Shown here: positions 7,994-16,324 of the stretch, in pieces
How positions within the stretch are numbered: the stretch's first letter is position 1
How the letters are laid out: each line of letters begins with the position of its first letter
Made by a program: the position numbers and the translations under genes
Notes under the pieces: generated by a model
What the model was told of the DNA's origin: nothing
Databases searched by the model: none
What the model saw: the letters and a program-made list of their open reading frames with translations, nothing else
Assembly (NCBI RefSeq): GCF_001509475.1
Contig: NZ_LLZG01000405.1
Span: 1 to 40,790 of the forward strand
Length of the DNA stretch: 40,790 nt
Direction: 5' to 3'
Source of the DNA: Streptomyces regalis
GTDB lineage: Bacteria; Actinomycetota; Actinomycetes; Streptomycetales; Streptomycetaceae

Positions 7994-8593
7994 GTGCCGA
8001 ACACTTCTCCCCCCGCGCCGCCCGTGACCGCCGTCCTCCCCACCGCCCGGAGCGCGTCCGGGCATGCTGAGGGAGTGAGCAACGACGAGTTCCGTGCCGC
8101 CATGTCGCGGCTGGCCGCGGGTGTGGTCCTGGTGACCGCGCTGGAGCCGCCGCTGGACCCGGACGACCCGCACGCGCCGGTCGGCGAGGACGTCGGCATG
8201 ACGGCCACGGCGTTCATGTCGGTGTCCCTCGACCCGCCGTTGGTGCTGGTCAGCCTGCGTGAGGGCTCCCGTATGGACGACCTGCTCGCCGAGCAGCCCC
8301 TGTGGGCGGTGTCGGTGCTCTCCGAGAGCCAGCGCCACATCGCCGGCCGCTTCGCCATGAAGGGCCGCGTCAGCGACCGGCTGCTGTTCGCCGATATCCC
8401 GTACGTCCGCGGCAAGGAGAGCGGCGCGCCGTTGGTGGGCGGCGCCCTGGCCACCCTGGAGTGCCGCACCGAGCAACGGGTGACGGCCGGCGATCACACT
8501 CTGGTGATCGGCCGCGTCCTGTCGGCCTCGCTGCCGAGTTCGGACGGGGGGCCACTGACGTATTTCCGGGGGCGGTACCGGCAGTTGGGCTGA
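7994..8593 (+). CDS. Flavin reductase family protein (FMN-binding split barrel)
   Basis: A flavin-reductase-like split-barrel protein: FRAAMSRLAAGVVLVTAL, MTATAFMSVSLDPPLVLVSL, AVSVLSESQRHIAGRFA, and the closing GDHTLVIGRVLSA...PLTYFRGRYRQLG are the hallmark order. Such enzymes reduce FMN or FAD with NAD(P)H for a partner monooxygenase, or bind FMN themselves. GTG 7994 gives 199 residues. GTG 8075 would drop a Pro/Ala-rich lead and begin right at the conserved SNDEFRAAM; neither has a well-spaced ribosome-binding site, so the start is uncertain. No monooxygenase is adjacent. Confidence 0.85.
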   Translation: MPNTSPPAPPVTAVLPTARSASGHAEGVSNDEFRAAMSRLAAGVVLVTALEPPLDPDDPHAPVGEDVGMTATAFMSVSLDPPLVLVSLREGSRMDDLLAEQPLWAVSVLSESQRHIAGRFAMKGRVSDRLLFADIPYVRGKESGAPLVGGALATLECRTEQRVTAGDHTLVIGRVLSASLPSSDGGPLTYFRGRYRQLG

Positions 8594-8659
8594 ACTCCGC
8601 AGACGAGGGCGGGAACAATTCCTTGGCCCACAACTGATCAACCGCCTTACCGTGCCGGG

Positions 8660-9145
8660 ATGACGTCGATCACTTCAGCCACTTCAGCGCCCCGCCTCGA
8701 AAAGATCACACCTGGAAACTTCGAGGCCGCCACCGCTATAAGCGTCCGCCCCGACCAGGAACACGCGGTCTCCCCCGTCATGCAGTCCCTCGCCGAGGCA
8801 TACGTTCACCCGGCGGGCGTCGCCTGGCCACGCCTGATCGTCGACGACGACCGCCCGGTCGGATTCCTGATGGCCTTCCTGGACATCGACTGGCACGGCG
8901 ACGGCAGCGAACTGCGCTCCGGGCTGTGGCGGCTGAACATCGCCGCGCAGGAGCAGGGCCGGGGTTACGGACGGTTCGCGGTCGAGTCCGTGGCCGCGGA
9001 GATCCGCCGCCGGGGCGGCAAACAGCTGTACGTCACCTGGCACCCCGGACCCGACGGCCCGGAGGGCTTCTACCTCGGGCTGGGCTTTCGCACCAACGGG
9101 GAGACGTCCGGGGGCCAGACGGTGGGCGTGCTGGAGCTCGACTAG
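8660..9145 (+). CDS. GNAT-family N-acetyltransferase
   Basis: A 161-residue single-domain GNAT fold with SVSPVMQSLAEAYVHP-like N-terminal helices, the VGFLMAFLDIDW strand, and the acetyl-CoA pyrophosphate loop QEQGRGYGRFAVESVAAEI (Q/RxxGxG/A), then LYVTWHPGPDGPEGFYLGLGF typical of SpeG-like or diamine-type acetyltransferases. It likely acetylates a small amine, acceptor unknown. It converges with the ECF sigma gene, their stops one base apart. Confidence 0.85.
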   Translation: MTSITSATSAPRLEKITPGNFEAATAISVRPDQEHAVSPVMQSLAEAYVHPAGVAWPRLIVDDDRPVGFLMAFLDIDWHGDGSELRSGLWRLNIAAQEQGRGYGRFAVESVAAEIRRRGGKQLYVTWHPGPDGPEGFYLGLGFRTNGETSGGQTVGVLELD

Positions 9146-9146
9146 A

Positions 9147-10013
9147 TCAGGACCGTGCCGAGTGGATCAGGACCACGTCGAGCCGGGACAGCCGCTCGGC
9201 GTCCGTCACGATGTCGATCACGGTGATCCGATCCCGTACGAACGCAAACTTCAAGGCCCGTTCCACCCGCCCCTCGGCGAGCACCACGAACCCTGTGGCG
9301 CCGTCGATCAGCGCGGGCCGCGCGACACCGGTAAGGGGCCCGAACGTCGCCGCGCCCCGCGCCACCGCCGCCGCGCCCGTGGCCACCCCGACCTCGGTGC
9401 GGGCGACGACGTCCGGGTCCAGGACGTCGAGCAGCCCGTCGAAGTCACCGTCCCGGGCGGCGGCGAGGAAGGCGTCCACGACCTGCCGCTGCCGGGCGCG
9501 GTCGTTCTCGGGCGCCTCCGCCCCCTGCACCCGGCGCCGGGCACGGCTCGCCAGCTGCCGCGCGGCGGCCGGCGTACGGTCCACGACGGCCGCGACCTCC
9601 TCGTACGACACCCCGAACAGGTCGTGCAGCACGAAGGCCAGCCGCTCGGCAGGCGTCAGGGCGTCCAGTACGACGAGCAGGGCCACGCCCACCGAGTCGG
9701 CGAGGAGCGCGTCCTGCTCGGGGTCGGCCGCGGAGGCGGGTGCGAAGGCGGGCACCGTGGTGTCCAGGGGCTGCTCCGCGCGGGACTTGCGGGAACGAAG
9801 CATGTCCAGGCAGACCCGGCCGACGACGGTCGTCAACCAGCCGCCGAGATTGTCGACCCGGGCGGTGTCGGAGCGGCTCACCCGAAACCACACCTCCTGC
9901 ACCGCGTCCTCGGCCTCGGCGGCCGAACCGAGCATGCGGTGAGCAACGGCACGCAGGCGGGCCCGGTGCCCCTCGAAGCGCTGGGCAAGGAATTCGGGTT
10001 CGGTGTCGCTCAT
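9147..10013 (-). CDS. ECF sigma factor with C-terminal SnoaL-like domain (SigJ/ECF41-like)
   Basis: RNA polymerase sigma-70 factor of the extracytoplasmic type. Region 2 is at residues about 10-85 (LRAVAHRMLGSAAEAEDAVQEVWFRV, GGWLTTVVGRVCLDMLRSRKSR). Region 4 is about 120-170 (LTPAERLAFVLHDLFGVSYEEVAAVVDRTPAAARQLASRARRRV). A SnoaL/NTF2-like tail follows (VVDAFLAAARDGDFDGLLDVLDPDVV). In this group the tail regulates sigma activity in place of an anti-sigma factor, and none is encoded next door. The near-terminal TDAERLSRL occupies the place of the family NPDKL motif. ATG 10013 was chosen because the upstream extension is Pro/His-rich and unlike sigma factors. 288 residues is normal. Confidence 0.9.
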   Translation of the reverse strand: MSDTEPEFLAQRFEGHRARLRAVAHRMLGSAAEAEDAVQEVWFRVSRSDTARVDNLGGWLTTVVGRVCLDMLRSRKSRAEQPLDTTVPAFAPASAADPEQDALLADSVGVALLVVLDALTPAERLAFVLHDLFGVSYEEVAAVVDRTPAAARQLASRARRRVQGAEAPENDRARQRQVVDAFLAAARDGDFDGLLDVLDPDVVARTEVGVATGAAAVARGAATFGPLTGVARPALIDGATGFVVLAEGRVERALKFAFVRDRITVIDIVTDAERLSRLDVVLIHSARS

Positions 10014-10113
10014 TCGTCCGTCACAGCCTCTCGTCACGGGCCCGTGGTGATGCGGTCGGTGACTTGACGGATCTCGGAGCGGCAATGTGACGGACAGACA
10101 CCGCGCGCACGGT

Positions 10114-10142
10114 CCCTGCCCGCGGAGCAACCGCGGGCAGGG
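10114..10142 (-). terminator. Terminator hairpin after the beta-helix gene
   Basis: CCCTGCCCGCGG pairs perfectly with CCGCGGGCAGGG around the loop AGCAA (12-bp stem). It lies about 45 bases beyond the stop of the reverse-strand gene ending at 10188. Confidence 0.7.
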
Positions 10143-10187
10143 CCAGAAGCAGCGGGATCGGACTGGGCCGTTGCCGCGCGCGGGCGG

Positions 10188-10949
10188 TCAGTTCGGGCAG
10201 CCCGGCACGGCTCCCACGGGTCGGCAGTTGTTGGGGATGTTGAAGAAGACAGCGCTAGAGGCGAGGGAGACCTGAGAGCCGGGCCCTTCGTAGATGCCGC
10301 CGCCCTCGAGACCGGACCTGTTGTTTCGAACCGCGGAGAAGTCGAGTCGCAGCGTGCTGCCGGCGTGGCTGATCCCACCGCCCCTCCCACTGGCGTCGTT
10401 CCCGCTGACCATGCTGCTGTTCAGGGTGGCGGAGGCACCCAGCCCGATGCGAATGCCACCGCCGGTCTGAGCGCTGTTGTCCCTGACGCTGCCGCCGAAC
10501 ACCGTGACGGAGCTGCCCGCGCCGGAGACCCTGATACCACCGCCGGCGCCGGTGGGCACCCTTCCATGGAGGACGTGGATCGAGTTCAGGGTCAGGTCGC
10601 CGCCCGACACGACGTTGAAGATGCGGAAGTTGGGAATGCCGGCCTCCGTGGAACGTCTGACGGTGGTGTCCGACCCGCTGATGCTGTAGGAGCCCGTGAC
10701 CGACGGCAGTCCGTTGCCTCCGTTGGTGGTGTTCACGGTGTCTCTGATGGTGTACGTGCAGTTGGGTGCGAGTGCGATGTTCTCGTTGCTCGTGTTGGAG
10801 GCGTTGATCGCGGCCCTGAGGGCGGCGACGTTCCCGCAGGGCACGAAGGTCACCGCGTGGGCCGGAGTGACCGGCAGTACGGCCATGCTCAGGCCGAGGC
10901 CTGCCACGGCTGCCAGGGTGGTCGGTCAGTACATGCTCTTCCAGTTCAT
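10188..10949 (-). pseudogene. Secreted beta-helix-type protein with an in-frame stop in the signal peptide
   Basis: A signal peptide (LSMAVLPVTPAHA) is followed by a parallel beta-helix-like domain of about 210 residues rich in Gly/Ser/Asn turns (GGGIRV, GGGIRIG, GGGISHAG, GGGIYEGP), like the right-handed helix repeats of pectate-lyase-like polymorphic proteins. The best-supported start is ATG 10949, with GAGGAG seven bases upstream. The reading frame MNWKSMY then meets TGA at 10926-10928, after which PTTLAAVAGLGLS continues in the same frame into the signal sequence. A CGA-to-TGA change would explain it. Translation could restart at GTG 10907, giving 239 residues with a shortened but usable signal peptide, so the gene may be damaged rather than dead. 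Function unknown. Confidence 0.7.
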
Positions 10950-11175
10950 CGAGGGCTCCTCGGCTCGTGCGCGGTCCCGCGCGGTTCGCGCATGCATGGA
11001 TCCGCCCGAGAGCGTCCGGCGGCGACGACCGCCCCCCGTCCTCGATGCGGCCCTACCAGCGAAAACCGGAGTCACGGCACCGCGCCAAGCGGGCTGCTCC
11101 AATCAGTCACCGGATCCACCCGTCCGGCCCTCCGCGCGCGCCGGGCAACTCCCGCCGGCCCCTGCCCGAGGGATG

Positions 11176-11382
11176 CCTGGGGCCTGTCCGGCGGATCAGG
11201 CCGGCTGCAAGAAACAGTGCAGACCGGCCGAGCCGAGCGGTGCCTGGTGCGTGCAGCTGCAAGGCGGAGGAGCGGTGTCGATCAGCCGCTACCGCGGCGG
11301 GCGACGCGATGCGGGTCCCCCCTCTGGGGGAGCGCGTGCCAGGCACCGCGACGCCGGCATGATCCGCCGGACAGGCCCTAGG
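11176..11382. mobile_element. MITE-like element with about 30-bp terminal inverted repeats
   Basis: The left end (11176-11205) and right end (11353-11382) are inverted copies differing at two positions and share GGGCCTGTCCGGCGGATCA. A subterminal inverted repeat, GCGGTGCCTGG, follows at 11237-11247 and 11339-11349. The interior, about 150 bases, has no transposase gene and includes a CCCCCTCTGGGGGAG hairpin (about 11315-11333). The right end abuts arfB: its CTAG supplies the arfB TAG stop. Streptomycete insertion sequences with such ends are known to me in general terms; the parent element was not identified. Positions 10950-11175 beside it hold nothing I recognise. Confidence 0.75.
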
Positions 11383-11815
11383 TCCAGTCCCGCCCGGTCC
11401 GCCCCCGCTTGGTCTCCGAGCGCTGCTTCTTCTCCCTCAGCCGCCGCTCGTTGATGCCCCGGGGAATGCGGGTCGGCCTGCGCGGCTTCGGCGGCGGGGC
11501 CGTCGCCTCGGCGAGGAGGGCGGCGAGGCGTACGGCGGCGGTCTCGCGGTTGCGCCACTGGGAGCGGTGCTCGGAGGCGCGGACGGTGATGACGCCGTCG
11601 ACGAGCTTTCCGGCCAGCCGCTCGAGCGCCCGCCGCTTCCACACCTCGGGCAGCGCCTCGGTCTTCGCCAGGTCGAACCGCAGCTCGACCTGCGAGTCAC
11701 TGGTGTTGACGTGCTGGCCGCCCGGACCGCTCGACCGCGAGAAACGCCACATGAGCTCGGCCTCGGGAAGCGAGACGGAGCCACGGATGACGTGAGGACC
11801 AGACATGCCGTCCAT
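11378..11815 (-). CDS. arfB: Alternative ribosome-rescue factor ArfB (peptidyl-tRNA hydrolase)
   Basis: A small class-I release-factor-like protein without a codon-recognition domain. The catalytic GGQ loop RSSGPGGQHVNTSDSQVELRF is at about residues 27-47, and the basic tail RGINERRLREKKQRSETKRGRTGRDWT is the part that enters the empty mRNA channel of stalled ribosomes. It hydrolyses peptidyl-tRNA on non-stop complexes. 145 residues is typical. ATG 11815 has AGGGA close upstream; ATG 11806 is possible. The TAG stop lies inside the terminal repeat of the adjacent MITE-like element, so the present C-terminus may have been set by that insertion. Confidence 0.93.
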   Translation of the reverse strand: MDGMSGPHVIRGSVSLPEAELMWRFSRSSGPGGQHVNTSDSQVELRFDLAKTEALPEVWKRRALERLAGKLVDGVITVRASEHRSQWRNRETAAVRLAALLAEATAPPPKPRRPTRIPRGINERRLREKKQRSETKRGRTGRDWT

Positions 11816-11986
11816 GTTCCCTGTCCTGTCCGGTCCACGTCACGCGAATATCCCCCTGAAGGTCCCCTGAGAGTGCTTTTTGGCAAAGAAAGTAAAGACA
11901 CCTGGAACTTGAGGTACCCCTCTTCGCGTTCATAGGGGTAGCTGTAGCTTCTAGCCGTACCGCAACGAGGGAAGGGACTCCCAACA

Positions 11987-12562
11987 ATGGCTGTAAGCCT
12001 GTCCAAGGGTGGCAACGTCTCGCTCACCAAGGAGGCTCCGGGCCTGACCGCCGTCACCGTGGGCCTCGGCTGGGACGTCCGCACCACCACCGGCACGGAC
12101 TTCGACCTCGACGCCTCCGCGATCGCGGTCAACCCCACGGGCAAGGTCTACTCGGACGCCCACTTCGTCTTCTTCAACAACAAGCAGACCCCGGACAGCA
12201 CCATCGTCCACACCGGTGACAACCGCACCGGCGAGGGCGCGGGCGACGACGAGGCGATCAACGTCAACCTGGCCGGCCTCCCGGCCGACGTCGACAAGAT
12301 CGTCTTCCCGGTCTCGATCTACGACGCGGAGAACCGCTCGCAGAACTTCGGCCAGGTCCGCAACGCCTACATCCGCATCGTCAACCAGGCCGGCGGCGCC
12401 GAGATCGCCCGCTACGACCTGTCCGAGGACGCGGCCACCGAGACCGCCATGGTCTTCGGCGAGCTCTACCGCAACGGCGCCGAGTGGAAGTTCCGCGCCG
12501 TCGGTCAGGGCTACGCCTCGGGCCTGGTGGGCATCGCGCAGGACTTCGGTGTGAACGTCTGA
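11987..12562 (+). CDS. TerD-family stress protein
   Basis: A 191-residue TerD-domain protein, beginning [20 protein letters not shown] and carrying the calcium-binding DFDLDASAI and [10 protein letters not shown] acidic segments, [11 protein letters not shown], and the closing [28 protein letters not shown]. The family binds calcium and is linked to tellurite resistance and stress, and in Streptomyces to differentiation; several paralogues per genome are usual. GGAAGGGA lies upstream of ATG 11987. It appears monocistronic: upstream is the divergent arfB and downstream a strong hairpin. No other ter genes are adjacent. Confidence 0.95.
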   Translation: MAVSLSKGGNVSLTKEAPGLTAVTVGLGWDVRTTTGTDFDLDASAIAVNPTGKVYSDAHFVFFNNKQTPDSTIVHTGDNRTGEGAGDDEAINVNLAGLPADVDKIVFPVSIYDAENRSQNFGQVRNAYIRIVNQAGGAEIARYDLSEDAATETAMVFGELYRNGAEWKFRAVGQGYASGLVGIAQDFGVNV

Positions 12563-12577
12563 CGGACGCCGCGCTGA

Positions 12578-12622
12578 GCCGGAGCCCCCTGCCGCGGTAC
12601 GCCGTGGCCGGGGGCTCCCGGC
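12578..12622 (+). terminator. Terminator hairpin after terD-like gene
   Basis: GCCGGAGCCCCC and GGGGGCTCCCGGC pair, with an inner GCCGCGG/CCGTGGC pairing around TACG, sixteen bases past the stop. A long GC stem without a T-run, usual for streptomycetes. Confidence 0.7.
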
Positions 12623-12664
12623 GTCGCAGGGCCGGGCGTTCGGGCCGTTCGATAGGTTGCCCGC

Positions 12665-13216
12665 ATGATCCTCGACCCCCTCCCCCTCACCCCCGACCAC
12701 GACATCCCGGCCCCGCTCCTCACCGAACTCACCGCCCTCTACGCCTCCAACCGCGACTTCCACGCGCTCAGCGGTGACTTCCCGGACCCTGACGACATCC
12801 GGCCGGATCAGGTGGCGGCCGCGCTGGCCGAGGAGTTGCAGGTCCCCGGCGCGGAGGTGTTGCTCGCTCGCACCGCCGGACAGCTGGCCGGGATCGTGAT
12901 CGCGCTGGCCCAACACCCGGACCCGTCCGACCCGGACCCCTGGATCGGGCTCCTGATGGTGGACGCGGGCGCGCGACGCCAGGGGTACGGACGCCGGTTG
13001 GCCTCCCTCGTCGAGGAGCGTTTCCGCGCGGCGGACCGCACCGCCGTACGCCTGGCCGTCCTGGACAACAACCCCGACGCCGTCGCGTTCTGGACAGCCC
13101 TCGGCTACGAGACCATCGCCTACGGACGAGACCGCCAACTCGACCGCCCCTGCACGGTCCTGCGCAAGCAGCTCACCACGCCGTCCGCCTCCTCACCCGG
13201 TACCGACGAGGCCTGA
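12665..13216 (+). CDS. GNAT-family N-acetyltransferase
   Basis: A 183-residue GNAT protein. LLARTAGQLAGIVIALAQHP is followed by WIGLLMVDAGARRQGYGRRLASLVEERF, the acetyl-CoA loop (RRQGYGRR), then VRLAVLDNNPDAVAFWTALGYETIA, the classic C-terminal strand and helix. The acceptor is unknown. The N-terminal third (PDHDIPAPLLTELTALYASNRDFHALSGDFPDPDDI) is acidic and not diagnostic. It follows the terD terminator and converges with the M1 peptidase gene. The last residues are Ser/Pro-rich and probably disordered. Confidence 0.87.
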   Translation: MILDPLPLTPDHDIPAPLLTELTALYASNRDFHALSGDFPDPDDIRPDQVAAALAEELQVPGAEVLLARTAGQLAGIVIALAQHPDPSDPDPWIGLLMVDAGARRQGYGRRLASLVEERFRAADRTAVRLAVLDNNPDAVAFWTALGYETIAYGRDRQLDRPCTVLRKQLTTPSASSPGTDEA

Positions 13217-13245
13217 ACACCCCTTCGCGTGAGAGCGCCCTGACG

Positions 13246-14637
13246 TCAGGGCCGGTCCGGTTTCCCGTCCCCGTACAGCCAGTCCTCCCAGATCCCGTCG
13301 AAGTCCTCCTCCGGCGCCCTCTTCTCCACATACGCCGTGAAGTCGTCGGTGTCCGCGTTGCCGTGCCGGTGGTCGGCCGCCCAGCCCTGGACGATGTCGT
13401 AGAAGGTGTCGTCGCCGACGGTCTGGCGGATCTTGTGGAGGACCATCGCGCCGCGCTCGTAGACGGGTGAGTCGGAGATGTGCGCGGCGCTCGTGGGCTT
13501 GGCGGGCGGGAAGTCCCAGAGGCCCTCGTAGTCGTCCTCGCCGTGGTCGTACCGGTCGTCGAAGGTCTCCTGCGCGCTGTCGCCGCCGTTGTCCTCCTCC
13601 CACAGCCATTCCGCGTACGTCGCGAAGCCCTCGTTCAGCCACATGTCCCGCCAGCTCTTGGGCGTCACGGAGTTGCCGAACCACTGGTGGGCGAGCTCGT
13701 GGACGACCAGCTCGGTGCCGGGGGCGCCGGGGAAGACGGGCCGGTTCTGGGTCTCCAGGGCGTAGTCGGCGGCGTCCCCGCCGGCGACGATCGCGCCGGT
13801 GGAGGAGAAGGGGTACGGGCCGAAGTTCTCCTCCGCCCAGTCCATGATCTCGGGGAGCTCGGCGAGCACCTCGCGGCTGTCGTCGGTCTCCTCCTGGTCC
13901 ACCGCGACGTACACGGGCAGGCCGCTGTCGGTCGTGGAGCGGCTGATTTCGTAGTCGCCGATGGCGAGCGTGGCGAGGTAGCTCGCCATGGGTTCGGAGG
14001 TGTGCCAGCGGAAGGTCGTTCGGCCACCCCTGGTCGTCCGGTTCACCAACTCGCCGTTGGAGACGGCCTCCAGGCCCTCCGGCACGGTCACGTCGATGTC
14101 GTACGAGGCCTTGTCGGACGGGTGGTGATTGCCGGGGAACCACGCCATGGATCCCGTCGGCTCCCCGAGGGCGAGCGCGCCGTCGGCGGTGGGGAGCCAG
14201 CCCTCCTCGGAGCCGTCGGGGTCGGTGATGGTCTCGGGGGTGCCGGAGTAGCGGACGGTGAGCTGGAAGGTCTCGCCCTTGTCGAGCTCGTCGTGCGGAC
14301 GGACGACGAGCTCCTGGCCGTTGCGGCTCCAGCGCGCCTTCCGGCCCTCCACGCCGACCCGCTCGACGTCCATGCCCTTCAGGTCCAGGTCGAGGCCGGA
14401 GAGGTCCTGGGTGGCGCGTGCGGTGATCTCCGCCGTGCCGGTGAGGTGGTGGTCGTCGGGGTCGTAGGCGAGGTCGAGGGCGTAGTGGGTGACGTCGTAG
14501 CCGCCGTTGCCGGCCTTGGGGAAGTACGGGTCGCGCATGCCGGAACCGCCGGGGGTGCCCTGGACGCCGCTGCTGCACGCGGTGAGGACGAGCAGGGCGG
14601 AGGTGATGGTCAGGGCAACGGGCGCGAAACGGGACAC
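13246..14637 (-). CDS. M1-family zinc metallopeptidase, lipoprotein
   Basis: Secreted aminopeptidase-N-type peptidase anchored as a lipoprotein: signal peptide ending in the lipobox LVLTAC, Cys about residue 21. The N-terminal beta-saddle domain (YDVTHYALDLAYDPDDHHLTG start) binds substrate termini. GSMAWFPGNH is the exopeptidase-type motif region. The gluzincin site HELAH is at residues 313-317 with its third ligand in WLNEGFATYAEWLW, 18 residues after the second His, so the site is intact. The protein stops after a short C-terminal helical part (463 residues), as in the compact bacterial M1 enzymes without the long C-terminal superhelix. It likely trims peptides outside the cell. Confidence 0.93.
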   Translation of the reverse strand: MSRFAPVALTITSALLVLTACSSGVQGTPGGSGMRDPYFPKAGNGGYDVTHYALDLAYDPDDHHLTGTAEITARATQDLSGLDLDLKGMDVERVGVEGRKARWSRNGQELVVRPHDELDKGETFQLTVRYSGTPETITDPDGSEEGWLPTADGALALGEPTGSMAWFPGNHHPSDKASYDIDVTVPEGLEAVSNGELVNRTTRGGRTTFRWHTSEPMASYLATLAIGDYEISRSTTDSGLPVYVAVDQEETDDSREVLAELPEIMDWAEENFGPYPFSSTGAIVAGGDAADYALETQNRPVFPGAPGTELVVHELAHQWFGNSVTPKSWRDMWLNEGFATYAEWLWEEDNGGDSAQETFDDRYDHGEDDYEGLWDFPPAKPTSAAHISDSPVYERGAMVLHKIRQTVGDDTFYDIVQGWAADHRHGNADTDDFTAYVEKRAPEEDFDGIWEDWLYGDGKPDRP

Positions 14638-14678
14638 GCCGGTGATCCTATGAGGTCGGGCGTGACACCATCCCCTAC

Positions 14679-15179
14679 GTGCTCGACATCGGCTACGCCC
14701 TCTCCAACCGCTTCCCGGACCCCCCGCAGACGGACTACCGCCGCGCGGACGTCCGCGCCCTGCGCCACGACCTGTTCTGCGGTGACGTCTACCTCGCCGA
14801 CACCAAGGCGGACCGGGAGTTGTCCACAGCCTGGGGATGGGTGCCGGTGCTCGACTTCGCCTGGGCCCTGTGCGACATCGTCGAGCAGCTGGACCAGGAC
14901 CCGGCCGGCTCCCGCGCCTCCCGTCCGCAACACGCGGAACTGGACTTCACCGAGTCCACGGACCGCATGCTCTTCGAGCGCCGCTTCGGCTGGGTGGACA
15001 TCGAGGCGGACTGGATGCCGGCGGAGGAGCCCCCGCTGACCTTCTCGCACAGCGAACTGCGCCGCGAGGCCCGCGACTTCCTGCACGATCTGATCGCCGA
15101 CCTGATCGACCTGCACGACGACCTCGCCGAGAACCCGGCGATCTGGACCCTGCAGGCTCGTTTCCCGCGGGTGTCCTAG
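14679..15179 (+). CDS. Hypothetical protein, 166 residues, Asp-rich
   Basis: I do not recognise the family. The protein is cytoplasmic by composition (no signal or membrane segment), acidic and Trp-rich: LDIGYALSNRFPDPPQTDYRRADVRALRHDLFCGDVYL, then VLDFAWALCDIVEQLDQDP, then RMLFERRFGWVDIEADW, and a C-terminal Asp/Leu helix LHDLIADLIDLHDDLAENP. Codon usage is normal for the region, so it is likely a real gene. GTG 14679 starts it, divergent from the M1 peptidase with a 41-base spacer; no clear ribosome-binding site. A strong hairpin follows 32 bases downstream. Confidence 0.75.
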   Translation: MLDIGYALSNRFPDPPQTDYRRADVRALRHDLFCGDVYLADTKADRELSTAWGWVPVLDFAWALCDIVEQLDQDPAGSRASRPQHAELDFTESTDRMLFERRFGWVDIEADWMPAEEPPLTFSHSELRREARDFLHDLIADLIDLHDDLAENPAIWTLQARFPRVS

Positions 15180-15211
15180 CGAGCGCCGCGGCCACCTCCA
15201 CCACGACAACG

Positions 15212-15247
15212 AAGGAGCCCCTCCCGTACGAACGGGAGGGGCTCCTT
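15212..15247. terminator. Bidirectional terminator, 16-bp perfect stem
   Basis: AAGGAGCCCCTCCCGT pairs perfectly with ACGGGAGGGGCTCCTT around a four-base loop. It serves the forward gene ending at 15179 and the reverse-strand tRNA-like gene whose 3' end is at 15253. Confidence 0.88.
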
Positions 15248-15252
15248 GTCAG

Positions 15253-15322
15253 AGCGCCGGGCAGGCCTTGCACCTGCATTTCCCCGCAGGAAGCGGGGCG
15301 TCTTTCCTTGGACCACCAACGC
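15253..15322 (-). tRNA. tRNA-like gene, anticodon UCC (Gly), degenerate T-loop
   Basis: The reverse strand folds as a full 70-base cloverleaf. The acceptor stem is GCGTTGG with CCGGCGC (seven pairs, two G-U); D arm GTC/GAC with loop CAAGGAAA; anticodon arm CCCCG-CTTCCTG-CGGGG with anticodon TCC; variable AAAT; T arm GCAGG-TGCAAGG-CCTGC. Oddities: position 37 is T instead of a purine, the T-loop has G where T55 is expected, the D stem has only three pairs, and no CCA is encoded. A perfect terminator follows five bases beyond the 3' end. It may be an unusual Gly tRNA or a decaying one. Confidence 0.6.
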
Positions 15323-15477
15323 ATCACCGTTCGCCGGGAGTTCCGGTGAGCAGCGCAAGATCAATCATACCGGATCCCGACCGGATCCCGACCGGCCCCC
15401 TGACCGGTGCTCGCTCCTTGCTCCTCCGGTGCCCGCTCCCCGCTCCCCCCGTGCTCACTCCCCCTCTACTCCTCCGC

Positions 15478-16185
15478 CTACACCCGCACCCCCATCTCCG
15501 CCGCCAGCACCGGCGCGAGATCCAGCAGTTGCGACGGACTGATCACCGCTCCGGCCAGCCGGTCCACCCCCCGCGCGATGTCCAGCTCGGCCGCCTTCCG
15601 CAGGTCCACGTCCGTCATAGTCGCCGCGCTGAGGTCCGCTCCCTTCACCGCGCAGTCAACGAACTCGACCCTCTCCAGCCGGGCGCCCCCGAAGTCCGGC
15701 TCGACCAGGACGCAGCCCTCGAAGACGACGTCCTTGAGCTTGGCCTTGCGCATGTTCAGGTAGTCGATCTTGCCGCCTCGGATCACCACCCGCTCCAGCA
15801 CGGCGCCGTGCAGCTGCACCCCACCCAGGCGGGCGTCCACCAGCTCCACATCACGCAGGGTCGACTCGGCGAGATCGGTGCCGACGCCCCGTAGGCCCGT
15901 GAACACCGAGTCGAGGATCCGGGCGTGACGAAGTCTCGTCTCATCCAGGGCGCAGCCCCGCAGCGCGCAGTCCAGGAAGCGGGCGCCTGCGCCGTCCTGT
16001 CCGGCGAGGTCCTCCTCCAGGAACTCCAGGCTGTCGTAGTCCCCGTCCGGCTCCAACCCCGCGCCCCGGTACGGCTCCAGTTGCGGCAACCGCACCTCGG
16101 GCCGCCGCGCACCCTTCACGCCGGTCCGGCCCGCACCGCCGCCCCGGCCCGGGCCGCCGCCCTCACCCCTCGCTCTCCTCGCCAT
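15478..16185 (-). CDS. Pentapeptide-repeat protein
   Basis: After a Gly/Arg-rich basic N-terminus of about 30 residues, the protein is a run of pentapeptide repeats of the A(D/N)LXX type: ARFLDCALRGCALDETRLRHARILDSVFTG, TDLAESTLRDVELVDARLGGVQLHGAVLERVVIRGG, AKLKDVVFEGCVLVEPDFGGARLERVEFVDCAVKGADLSAATMTDVDLRKA. This predicts a right-handed quadrilateral beta-helix. It ends with a short helical cap (GAVISPSQLLDLAPVLAAEMGV). Some members of the fold mimic DNA and protect gyrase; here there is no specific evidence. ATG 16185 gives 235 residues; an earlier in-frame start would add non-repeat sequence. Confidence 0.85.
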   Translation of the reverse strand: MARRARGEGGGPGRGGGAGRTGVKGARRPEVRLPQLEPYRGAGLEPDGDYDSLEFLEEDLAGQDGAGARFLDCALRGCALDETRLRHARILDSVFTGLRGVGTDLAESTLRDVELVDARLGGVQLHGAVLERVVIRGGKIDYLNMRKAKLKDVVFEGCVLVEPDFGGARLERVEFVDCAVKGADLSAATMTDVDLRKAAELDIARGVDRLAGAVISPSQLLDLAPVLAAEMGVRV

Positions 16186-16324
16186 GCCCCCATGCTGCAC
16201 CCCACCACTGACAATCCCTCTGACCTGCGCCGACAGCGCTGGTGTCACATTCCGGGTGCCCAGGACCGTCGTACTCACAGAGAAGGGACGAAAGGCGACC
16301 CCGAGCACAAGGGAGACCCCAGCC

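Noticed and set aside
12511..13138. Long reverse-strand frames across terD and the GNAT gene
   Set aside because: Composition is typical of antisense frames in GC-rich DNA; the forward genes have clear domains.
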